Shown one piece after another: positions 57,497 to 64,000 of a stretch of 64,000 nucleotides of DNA. The translations under genes were made by a program, and so were the position numbers. Under the pieces are notes generated by a model. That model worked only from the letters and a program-made list of their open reading frames with translations, was not told where the DNA came from and made no database searches. Origin of the DNA: Agromyces subbeticus DSM 16689 (GTDB taxonomy: Bacteria; Actinomycetota; Actinomycetes; Actinomycetales; Microbacteriaceae); assembly GCF_000421565.1 (NCBI RefSeq), contig NZ_ATXG01000004.1, forward strand, positions 124,001 to 188,000, in the 5' to 3' direction. Every line of letters begins with the position of its first letter. Positions within the stretch are counted from its first letter, which is position 1.

Positions 57497-59137
57497 ATGA
57501 GCAGCAGCATCTCCGCACCCGTCCGCGCCGCGGCATCCGTCACCGTCGGCACCGGAGCCCTCGGCATCGACGACGTCGTCGCGGTCGCGCGCCACGGGGC
57601 ACCCGTCGTGCTCGACCCCGCCGCGCTCGACGCCGTCGCCGCGAGCCGCGCGATCATCGAGGGCCTCGCCGCCGACCCCGAGCCGCACTACGGCATCTCG
57701 ACGGGCTTCGGCGCACTCGCGACGACCTTCATCGCCGAAGACCGCCGCGCCCAGCTGCAGTCGAGCCTCGTGCGCTCGCACGCCGCCGGCTCGGGCGCCG
57801 AGGTCGAGACCGAGGTCGTGCGCGCGCTCATGCTGCTGCGCCTCTCGACGCTCATGACCGGTCGCACCGGTGTGCGCCGCGAGACCGCCGAGACCTACGC
57901 GGCCATCCTCAACGCGGGCATCACGCCGGTCGTGCGCGAGTACGGCTCGCTCGGATGCTCCGGCGACCTCGCCCCCCTCGCGCACTGCGCGCTCGTGGCG
58001 ATGGGCGAGGGCGAGGTTCGCGTCGATACCGTCGGTCGAGTAGCGACGAAGGAGCGTATCGAGACCTCGAGCGCACCGGGTCTCGATACGCCTCCTTCGT
58101 CGGCTACTCGACCGGCGAGTGAAGCCCTCGCCGCCGCCGGTATCACGCCGCTGCGCCTCGGCGAGAAGGAGGGCCTCGCCCTCATCAACGGCACCGACGG
58201 CATGCTCGGCATGCTCGCCCTCGCCATCGACGACTTGCGGATGCTGCTGACCACCGCCGACATCGCGGCGGCCATGAGCGTCGAAGGGCTCATGGGCACC
58301 GACGCCGTGTTCGCCGAAGACCTCCACCGCCTGCGGCCGCACGCCGGCCAGGCGGCATCCGCTGCGAACCTGCGCACGCTGCTCGCCGGCTCGCCCATCG
58401 TGGCGAGCCACAAGGGACCCGAATGCACTCGCGTGCAAGACGCCTACTCCCTGCGCTGCGCACCCCAGGTGCACGGCGCCGCCCGCGACACGCTCGCCCA
58501 CGCGGCATCCGTCGCCGACGCCGAGCTCGCGAGCGCGATCGACAACCCCGTGCTCACCCTCGACGGACGCGTCGAGTCGAACGGCAACTTCCACGGGGCG
58601 CCCGTCGGGTACGTGCTCGACTTCCTCGCGATCGCGGTGGCGGATGTCGCGTCGATGAGCGAGCGCCGCACCGACCGGTTCCTCGACCGCGCGCGCAACC
58701 AGGGCCTGCCGCCATTCCTCGCCCACGAGGTCGGCGTGGACTCGGGCCTGATGATCGCGCAGTACACCGCCGCGGGCATCGTGAGCGAGCTGAAGCGGCT
58801 CGCGGTTCCGGCATCCGTCGACTCGATCCCGTCGTCGGCCATGCAGGAGGACCACGTGTCGATGGGCTGGGCTGCTGGTCGCAAGCTCCGTCGGGCGATC
58901 GACGGGCTCGGTCGCGTGCTCGCGATCGAGGTCATGACCGCCGCCCGCGGGCTCGCGCTGCGGGCACCGCTCGTGCCGGGAGCCGCGACGGGAGCCGTCG
59001 TCTCGCTCGTGGCCGAGACGGGCGCGGTGCCCGGCCCCGATCGCTACCTCTCCCCCGAGATCGAGGCGATCTCGGGGCTCGTGGCCTCGGGTGCGGTGGT
59101 GTCGCGTGCAGCGGATGCAGCGGGGCTGCTCGCCTGA
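57497..59137 (+). CDS. hutH: histidine ammonia-lyase carrying an in-frame palindromic insert
   Basis: This 546-residue enzyme eliminates ammonia from histidine to give urocanate. The MIO-forming tripeptide is Cys154-Ser155-Gly156 in GSLGCSGDLAPLAH (Cys in the first position rather than Ala). The conserved substrate region (YGISTGFGALA) and the C-terminal IDNPVL, NGNFHG and RNQGLPPFL are intact. Residues 180-206 (GRVATKERIETSSAPGLDTP...) come from palindromic element F, placed in the loop between GEGEVRVDT and ALAAAGITPLRL, a variable spot in the family. GGAGG lies unusually close (two bases) to the ATG. No other hut gene is in the window. Confidence 0.93.
   Translation: MSSSISAPVRAAASVTVGTGALGIDDVVAVARHGAPVVLDPAALDAVAASRAIIEGLAADPEPHYGISTGFGALATTFIAEDRRAQLQSSLVRSHAAGSGAEVETEVVRALMLLRLSTLMTGRTGVRRETAETYAAILNAGITPVVREYGSLGCSGDLAPLAHCALVAMGEGEVRVDTVGRVATKERIETSSAPGLDTPPSSATRPASEALAAAGITPLRLGEKEGLALINGTDGMLGMLALAIDDLRMLLTTADIAAAMSVEGLMGTDAVFAEDLHRLRPHAGQAASAANLRTLLAGSPIVASHKGPECTRVQDAYSLRCAPQVHGAARDTLAHAASVADAELASAIDNPVLTLDGRVESNGNFHGAPVGYVLDFLAIAVADVASMSERRTDRFLDRARNQGLPPFLAHEVGVDSGLMIAQYTAAGIVSELKRLAVPASVDSIPSSAMQEDHVSMGWAAGRKLRRAIDGLGRVLAIEVMTAARGLALRAPLVPGAATGAVVSLVAETGAVPGPDRYLSPEIEAISGLVASGAVVSRAADAAGLLA
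58034..58113. repeat. palindromic element copy F (inside hutH)
   Basis: 80 bp, GGTCGAGTAGCGACGAAGGA to GGCTACTCGACC, read in the same GGT CGA GTA GCG frame as copies A and B. The inner arms CGTATCGAGACC and GGTCTCGATACG are conserved, with CGACGAAGGAG opposite CTCCTTCGTCG. Confidence 0.92.
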
Positions 59138-59141
59138 GTCG

Positions 59142-59205
59142 ACCGTGAGCCGCGCACGCTGAGGCGGCGCTCGCCGCCGGGTTGCCGGGCGGTTCGGCTC
59201 ACGGT
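59142..59205. terminator. bidirectional terminator between hutH and pstB-like gene
   Basis: ACCGTGAGCCG (59142-59152) pairs with CGGCTCACGGT (59195-59205). A second hairpin, GGCGGCG-CTCG-CCGCC, sits inside. The genes on both sides converge here. Confidence 0.65.
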
Positions 59206-59212
59206 GCCGGCG

Positions 59213-60121
59213 TCACCCGAACCGCCCGTTCACGTAGTCGAACGTTCGCGGGTCGATCGGGTCGGCGAACATCGCATCGGTGTCGCCGTGCTCCACGATC
59301 GCGCCGGGTGTGCCCTGCGAGGCGAGGAAGAACGCGCAGTGCTGGGAGACCCGCTGCGCCTGTTGCATGTTGTGCGTCACGATGACGATCGTGACCTCGT
59401 CCGCCAGCTCGAGCATCGTCTCCTCGATGACGCGCGTCGACGTCGGGTCGAGTGCCGAGCACGGCTCGTCCATGAGCAGCACGCGCGGTCGCACCGCGAG
59501 CGATCGCGCGATGCAGAGCCGCTGCTGCTGGCCGCCCGAGAGCCCGGCACCCGGCGCACGCAGACGGTCCTTGACCTCCTTCCAGAGGCCGGCCTTCGTG
59601 AGGCACGATTCGACGAGCTCGTCGCGCTCATCGCGCGACACACGCGTTCCGGTCAGCGTGAGACCCGCGACGACGTTGTCGTAGATCGACTGGGCCGGGA
59701 ACGGATTCGGCTTCTGGAAGACCATCCCGATGTGCTTGCGCGCCTCGACGAGCTTGCGTGCCGGGTCGTAGATGTCTTCACCGTCGAGCAGCACCTCACC
59801 GGCGAGCGACGCCGACGGCACGAGCTCGTGCATGCGGTTCAGGATGCGGAGGAACGTGGACTTACCGCATCCGGACGGCCCGATGAGCGACGTGATCACG
59901 CCGGCTTCCATCGTCAGCGACACCCGATCGAGCACTTGGTGATCGCCGAACCACGCCGAGATGTTGCGGCCCTCGAGGGTGGCGAGCTCGGTCGGCGCCG
60001 TGACGAGGCCGTTCGAGGCGGGTTCGGGCCTCATGATACGAGTGAAGCTCGGCAGTCGGATGCCGCGGAATCCGATGCGGCTCTCGGGAATCGCCTCGAC
60101 GGTGGTCAGGTCTTCGGTCAT
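59213..60121 (-). CDS. PstB-type phosphate transporter ATPase with N-terminal extension
   Basis: This 302-residue ATPase has PstB features: SAWFGDHQVLDRVSLTMEAGVITSLIGPSGCGKSTFLR, MVFQKPNPFPAQSIYDNV, LSGGQQQRLCIARSL, LLMDEPCSALDPTST and VTHNMQQAQRVSQ. PstB proteins are usually near 255 residues; here about 50 extra N-terminal residues (ending TRIMRPEPASNGLVTAPTEL) precede the domain. AAGGAAG before ATG 60121 supports the longer start. PstS, PstC and PstA are absent on this side. It is the last gene of a surface-protein operon, which is odd for PstB. Confidence 0.88.
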   Translation of the reverse strand: MTEDLTTVEAIPESRIGFRGIRLPSFTRIMRPEPASNGLVTAPTELATLEGRNISAWFGDHQVLDRVSLTMEAGVITSLIGPSGCGKSTFLRILNRMHELVPSASLAGEVLLDGEDIYDPARKLVEARKHIGMVFQKPNPFPAQSIYDNVVAGLTLTGTRVSRDERDELVESCLTKAGLWKEVKDRLRAPGAGLSGGQQQRLCIARSLAVRPRVLLMDEPCSALDPTSTRVIEETMLELADEVTIVIVTHNMQQAQRVSQHCAFFLASQGTPGAIVEHGDTDAMFADPIDPRTFDYVNGRFG

Positions 60122-60134
60122 GGTCGGCTTCCTT

Positions 60135-60180
60135 CAGGGGGCGCGGGGTCAGGGGGCGCGGGGTCAGGGGGGTCGCGGGT
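60135..60180 (-). repeat. 15-bp tandem repeat before the pstB-like gene
   Basis: CAGGGGGCGCGGGGT occurs at 60135-60149 and 60150-60164, with an imperfect third copy to 60180. It fills most of the gap between the pseudo-sortase stop and the ATPase start. Confidence 0.8.
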
Positions 60181-60194
60181 CGGCGGATCGCTGG

Positions 60195-61211
60195 TCAGAG
60201 CAGGTTGGGCAACAGCCGCACGATCTCGCCGGTGACCCAGAGGCCGGCGAGCAGGGTGAGCGGAATGAAGACGATCCAGGTGCGGCGCGGCCCGACGTTC
60301 CGGTACGACCACACTGCGGCGAACTCGACGATCAGGAGGAACTGCAGGCCGAACACCAGCGCCCAGAGCATCGACGTGTCGCCGTGCAACTCGCGATCGG
60401 ACTCGGGCAGCGTGACGAAGTTCGTCAGGCGCACGCCTCTCGGCTGTGCTTCGCTCGTGAGGCGGGCGTCGACGCGCGCGATGCCGGAAGGCCAGAATGG
60501 CGCGCCGCGCGCGGTCGTGAGGATGACCCGGCTCTCGCCGGCGGTGAGGCGCGGGGGTGCAGGGTCGCCCGCGTAGCGCAGCCCGATCACCTCGAACGTG
60601 TGCTCGCCCTGCCCGGTGATCATCGTGAACTCATCGCCGGGAGCAAGCTCCTGGATGCGCGCGAACGGCCCGCCGTACGCTGCGGCACGGCCGAGCAGCA
60701 CGCTCACGCCGGCCTGGCCGGGCAGCGCCGTGTCACGTCGATGGCCGGGGCCCAGTTCCGTCGTGGCGGAGTCGGTGCCCTCGACGATGATCTCCTTGAT
60801 GCCGAGTTGCGGAATCTCGAGCAGTGCCACCGGCGCACCGTCGGGCAACAGCACGTCGTGCACGTCGCCCTCGCTCACCGGGGCGACCCCCTCCTCCAGC
60901 TGGGCACGGAAGGTGTCGCTCAGTTGTTGCTGCGTCACGAAATGGCGAACCTGACCGATGACCATGACATTGAGCACGAGTGCGAGCAGCAGCACCGAGC
61001 AGACGATGAGTGCGCCACGGATGAACTGCTCACGCGGCGACAGCACGATCGGCGGGCGTGGTGCCGTCGGCATGCGGCGAGGGGGCTTCGGAACTCTCGG
61101 CGGCTTCGGCGGCTTGGCTGGTGGCGTCGGCCATGATCTGGGAATGGTCGAGAAGCCCCCGTCGGTGTCGGAACTCTCGAACCCGTACTCATCCCGTTCG
61201 GTGAGCGTCAC
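60195..61211 (-). CDS. membrane-bound sortase-fold protein lacking catalytic His and Cys
   Basis: This 338-residue protein has a Pro/Lys-rich cytosolic start, a helix (GALIVCSVLLLALVLNVMVIG), a sortase-like beta-barrel (VALLEIPQLGIKEIIVEGTDSATTELGPGHRRDTALPGQAG) and two C-terminal helices. The catalytic His of the AGH motif is Arg175 (LLGRAAAYG) and the Cys of TLxTC is Ala234 (ILTTARGAPF), so transpeptidation should be impossible. GTGA overlap with the upstream gene. It probably works as a scaffold or binding module for the surface proteins encoded upstream. Confidence 0.82.
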   Translation of the reverse strand: MTLTERDEYGFESSDTDGGFSTIPRSWPTPPAKPPKPPRVPKPPRRMPTAPRPPIVLSPREQFIRGALIVCSVLLLALVLNVMVIGQVRHFVTQQQLSDTFRAQLEEGVAPVSEGDVHDVLLPDGAPVALLEIPQLGIKEIIVEGTDSATTELGPGHRRDTALPGQAGVSVLLGRAAAYGGPFARIQELAPGDEFTMITGQGEHTFEVIGLRYAGDPAPPRLTAGESRVILTTARGAPFWPSGIARVDARLTSEAQPRGVRLTNFVTLPESDRELHGDTSMLWALVFGLQFLLIVEFAAVWSYRNVGPRRTWIVFIPLTLLAGLWVTGEIVRLLPNLL

Positions 61212-61984
61212 GCCGCCTCGCCCAATCGCAGCGGCGCGCCGACCCGTCGGAGGAAGTGGCCGATCGCGGCGAATCCGAGTCCGACGACGATTCCGACACC
61301 GATCAGCCACGGTGGCGCGAACACGTTCGCGTCGCGAGTGAACGGCGACAGTTCGGCGTTGTCGACCTGCGCAGGCGGCGTGAATCGGGTGTGAACCGTC
61401 ACGAACGTCCACTGACCCACGCCCGGCAGCGTGGCACTGATCGTTCGCTTCTCGCCGGGTTCCAGTGCGGCGACCTCGACGGCGTCGACTTGGCTGATGC
61501 GGTTGCCGAACGGCCCTTCGAGCCAGAAGTCGGCCGAGCCGTCGATCGTCGACTTCGACGCGTTGCGCACGGTGAACCACACTTGCAGTTGCCCGGCGAG
61601 CGGGTCGAGTGACGGTGAGTACCCACCGGCGAGGCCGCCCACGAAGAGCACGCCGCCGAGACTGACCTCGTCGGCCGCCGGTGGAGCGGCCAGGACGGCT
61701 GCCGGTGCGCCGGCCGTGTCGACGAACGCGCCGGAGCCCTGCTGGCCCGCGCCGGGCCGACCGGGCGGTGTGATGGGCGGCCCCTTCGGCGGCGCGGTCG
61801 GCCGACCCGTCGGCGGCACGACCCCGTCACTCACGTCGACCGTCAGGTTTTCGCCCGGCGCCGTCTCTTCAGCCCACGCCGCGCGATCTGCCGTCGCCAA
61901 GCCGGCAACGACGAATGACGCGACGAGCAGGATGCCGCCGAGGGTCCCGATTCGCCGGACGACCGTACGCCGCTCATCGATCAC
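61208..61984 (-). CDS. exported membrane-anchored protein of the WxL/DUF916 operon
   Basis: This 258-residue protein has a signal peptide (LGGILLVASFVVAGLATADRAAWA), a Pro/Gly-rich spacer (PTAPPKGPPITPPGRPGAG), an immunoglobulin-like domain (about 125-215, LQVWFTVRNASKSTIDGSADFWLEGPFG), one C-terminal membrane helix (WLIGVGIVVGLGFAAIGHF) and a short basic tail. The GTG at 61984 overlaps the DUF916 gene by 11 bases. The Ig-like part resembles the second half of DUF916 proteins. No catalytic motif is seen. Confidence 0.78.
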   Translation of the reverse strand: MIDERRTVVRRIGTLGGILLVASFVVAGLATADRAAWAEETAPGENLTVDVSDGVVPPTGRPTAPPKGPPITPPGRPGAGQQGSGAFVDTAGAPAAVLAAPPAADEVSLGGVLFVGGLAGGYSPSLDPLAGQLQVWFTVRNASKSTIDGSADFWLEGPFGNRISQVDAVEVAALEPGEKRTISATLPGVGQWTFVTVHTRFTPPAQVDNAELSPFTRDANVFAPPWLIGVGIVVGLGFAAIGHFLRRVGAPLRLGEAA

Positions 61985-63113
61985 GGTTCACTCCTGCCGG
62001 TCCAGCGGCACCCACGAGCTCTCGCTCACGTTCGGCCTCGATCTTGCGTCGCGTCTCCCGCTCGGTGTGTTCGATCCACGCCGCGGCACGCTTCGCGTCG
62101 GCCCGGCGGCGCCACTTGCTGAACACGATGTACAGGCCGACGAGTGCGACGGCGATCACGAGCGGCCACGGCGGGGCGATGAGCACGGTGTCGCGTGAGA
62201 TTGCCGAGACCGGCATCTTCTTGCTCGCATCGTCGCCTTCGACGAACGGATTGAGGGTCACCCACGGGTTGAGATAGCCCCAGGCCGCAACGCCGGGGAC
62301 CTCGGTTTCGAAGGTCCGGGTGAACCCGGGCAGGAGCTCGGGCTTGCCGTCGCCCTGCTTCGCCGACGCGGGGGCGCTGAACCAGGTGCGAACGCCGAGC
62401 GAGACGTTGGAGGCGAGGGCGACGTTGCCGGTGTTCTGGATCGTGTAGAGCACCCGCACGCCACCGCTGAACGGGTTCCACCAGTCGCCGACGTACTGAC
62501 TGTCGACGCTCGAGATCGTCAGCGCAGCCTGGATCTCGCCCGACACGCGCAAGTACATGCGAGTGCCGAGGCGCCGGTCGACGTTGACCTGCTCCCCCGG
62601 AGTCACGACGGAGGCCAGGATGCCGCCGGCGTGATCGCCTGGGCCGGCGTCCGCCGGGACATCGACGGTGAACGGCACGAGTCGCGACTCCCCTGGCGCG
62701 AGGTCGAACTGCAGCCGGTTCGCTCCGCTCTCGAAGTGCACCCAGGCACCGGCATCCGTCGCCTCCGCCCCGGTCTCGAGCAGACCGAAGCTGCCGTCTT
62801 CGTCGTTGAACGCATCCGTCGCGAGCACCGTGAACGACTGCGTCACCGAGCCGGCGTTGCGCACGAGGTACTGGTCGGCGACCTGCTGGCCCGGGTCGGC
62901 GCTGTAGCTGAACCGGGTGCGGCCGTCTGGCGTGCCGTCGGCACCGGCAGGCTGACCCGAGATGCCGATGGTGTCGTCGGCCCTGGCTGCCGAGGGGTCG
63001 CCTGCAATCACGGCCACGAGGGCGATGCAGCCGAGTAAAGCGACGACGACGACCCGACGGATGCCTCGGGCGGCACGACGGGCGAAAAGTTGGGGCAAGA
63101 GGACTGCAGTCAC
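61974..63113 (-). CDS. DUF916 (WxL-interacting peptidoglycan-binding) protein
   Basis: This 379-residue protein has a signal peptide ending near SAARA, then the DUF916 domain (about 48-180): FSYSADPGQQVADQYLVRNAGSVTQSFTVLATDAF and LAPGESRLVPFTVDVPADAGPGDHAGGILASV. A second Ig-like domain with WWNPFSGGVRVLYTIQNTGN, one membrane helix (WPLVIAVALVGLYIVFSKW) and a basic cytosolic tail follow. In Firmicutes such proteins bind WxL-domain proteins and the wall. GTG start with no clear ribosome-binding site. Confidence 0.88.
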   Translation of the reverse strand: MTAVLLPQLFARRAARGIRRVVVVALLGCIALVAVIAGDPSAARADDTIGISGQPAGADGTPDGRTRFSYSADPGQQVADQYLVRNAGSVTQSFTVLATDAFNDEDGSFGLLETGAEATDAGAWVHFESGANRLQFDLAPGESRLVPFTVDVPADAGPGDHAGGILASVVTPGEQVNVDRRLGTRMYLRVSGEIQAALTISSVDSQYVGDWWNPFSGGVRVLYTIQNTGNVALASNVSLGVRTWFSAPASAKQGDGKPELLPGFTRTFETEVPGVAAWGYLNPWVTLNPFVEGDDASKKMPVSAISRDTVLIAPPWPLVIAVALVGLYIVFSKWRRRADAKRAAAWIEHTERETRRKIEAERERELVGAAGPAGVNRDR

Positions 63114-63176
63114 GGGCTGTGCATTTCGCTCAGGCGCCTCGCGTGAGGCGGGGTGAAATCGTTGGAGATGCGCACG

Positions 63177-63215
63177 CCGTGTGGGAAAGACGCACGAGGC
63201 GCCTTTCCCACACGG
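63177..63215 (-). other. strong intercistronic hairpin between WxL-like and DUF916 genes
   Basis: CCGTGTGGGAAAG (63177-63189) and CTTTCCCACACGG (63203-63215) pair perfectly over 13 bases with a 13-base loop. It lies 29 bases after the WxL-like gene stop and may be a partial terminator that lowers expression of the downstream genes. Confidence 0.75.
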
Positions 63216-63244
63216 GTGTCATCTGCCTGACGACCGCTCGAGGA

Positions 63245-64000
63245 CTACTTCGAGACGAGGTCGAGCGTCAGGGTCGAGGTGTGCACGCCCTTGGCCGCGT
63301 TGATCGGAGCCTTGAACGTCAGGTCGGTGTCGAGAACGGCACCCACCTCAGCGGTCGACGAGCCGGCGATGCCTTCGGCGAGAACACCGAACGCACCGGC
63401 ACCCGCGGCCTTGGCAGCGCCGAGGGTGACGCCGTCGGTCAGCGCAACCGCGCGCGGGGCGTAGCCCAGCGCGTTCTTGGCGACCGTGGTGTTGCCCGCA
63501 CCCGCGAAGTCCGCGGCGGTGACGTTGAGGTTCCAGCCGCTCAGCACGTCGCGGTCGTCGAACACCGTGAACTGACCCAGCGCGACCGGCACGGTCGTCT
63601 GGTTACGACGCACGTTGCCGAGGTCGATCAGCGTGGCGGCGGGAGCCACCAGCTCGAAGCGACCCGAGTTGGTCACCGTGACCGTGAGATCGGTGGTGTC
63701 ACTCGTGTCGTACACGGGCGCCGTCGACGTGAGCGTGAAGTTGTCCCACGCTGCGAGTGCCTCGTCGGGACCGTTGAGCTCGTAGAGGAACAACTTGCTC
63801 GCCGCGCCCACCGCGACGGCGGACGCGTCGACGGTGCCCGCACCGTTCGCATCGAGAACGACCGTGCCGAGCTCGCTGCGCGCGCCCGCCGAGAAGACGC
63901 CCACGCTCAGGGTCTTGTTGGCGTTCGCCGCACCCGCGGTGATCGCGAGCTGCTTGCTGTCGACGGTCTCGGTGACGAGCGCCGGGTTCGCCGTGACGAG
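63245..64000 (-). CDS. WxL-like secreted surface protein (5' end outside window)
   Basis: The frame is open to the window edge, giving at least 251 C-terminal residues of a Thr/Val/Ala-rich beta protein. The terminal domain has a WxL-like first motif (DVLSGWNLNVTAADFAG) after VRRNQTTVPVALGQFTVFDDRD, and ends GVHTSTLTLDLVSK, where WxL proteins have their second motif (here without Trp). Position directly upstream of DUF916 supports the assignment. It is probably abundant at the surface and held non-covalently. Confidence 0.75.
   Translation of the reverse strand, partial: LVTANPALVTETVDSKQLAITAGAANANKTLSVGVFSAGARSELGTVVLDANGAGTVDASAVAVGAASKLFLYELNGPDEALAAWDNFTLTSTAPVYDTSDTTDLTVTVTNSGRFELVAPAATLIDLGNVRRNQTTVPVALGQFTVFDDRDVLSGWNLNVTAADFAGAGNTTVAKNALGYAPRAVALTDGVTLGAAKAAGAGAFGVLAEGIAGSSTAEVGAVLDTDLTFKAPINAAKGVHTSTLTLDLVSK

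Noticed and set aside
60195..61211. Active class E sortase for the LASTG protein at 24151
   Set aside because: Both catalytic His and Cys are replaced (Arg175, Ala234).

Overview
This window is high-GC actinobacterial chromosome. Several things point to Microbacteriaceae (Agromyces/Microbacterium-like): the gene set, GTG and TTG starts, DUF5979, DUF4383 and cell-wall-binding-repeat proteins, the recurring 8-mer CGGATGCC/GGCATCCG, and a family of GGTCGAGTAGCG...CGCTACTCGACC palindromes. I cannot fix the genus. I saw no tRNA, rRNA, CRISPR array, transposase or phage gene. The window opens inside a LacI-type regulator and closes inside a WxL-like surface protein.

Left block (1-13438): a glycoside-utilisation locus. 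It holds a LacI-family regulator, an ABC exporter half-transporter, a GH1 beta-glucosidase, two GH78 alpha-L-rhamnosidases, and a CUT1-type importer (lipoprotein binding protein plus two permeases; its ATPase is not encoded here). Near-identical TGAAA-CG/GG-TTTCA operators lie in front of the exporter, the first rhamnosidase and the binding protein, so the locus looks like one regulon for rhamnose-containing plant glycosides. The exporter beside the glucosidase may remove the aglycone; that part is inference.

Phenylacetate block (13430-21124 and 31042-36094): a complete aerobic phenylacetyl-CoA pathway in two clusters. The first holds the epoxidase genes paaABCDE plus paaG, opposite paaI, paaK and a TetR regulator (probable PaaR). 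The second holds thiolase, paaF, paaH and paaZ. Matching PaaR-type boxes lie between paaA and paaI and upstream of the thiolase. Between the clusters are a STAS protein, a TetR-controlled ABC transporter, a six-repeat LAxTG surface protein, a RecQ helicase fused to a phosphoribosyltransferase-like domain, and an epoxide hydrolase.

Middle (36148-57403): a CWB2 surface protein flanked by a decayed copy of a lipoprotein 3' end and by the frameshifted lipoprotein gene itself; a membrane protein; a DEAD-box RNA helicase with a long repetitive Arg/Asp-rich N-terminus; a GNAT acetyltransferase; an esterase; a YihY protein; a DesKR-like two-component system with a matched pair of putative binding sites, one before the kinase and one before the adjacent acyltransferase; methylglyoxal synthase; a second ABC transporter with a divergent ArsR-like regulator; small membrane proteins; a ParA/MinD-like ATPase; and an IclR regulator.

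Right end (57497-64000): hutH, then a minus-strand operon of WxL-like protein, DUF916 protein, membrane-anchored protein, a sortase-fold protein lacking both catalytic His and Cys, and a PstB-type ATPase.

The most unusual signal is the palindromic element. It is translated in the same reading frame inside paaD, paaE and hutH, giving a shared peptide GRVA...ERIET...LDT...ATRP, much like the protein-coding palindromic elements of Rickettsia. The other strong candidate is the WxL/DUF916/pseudo-sortase/PstB operon.
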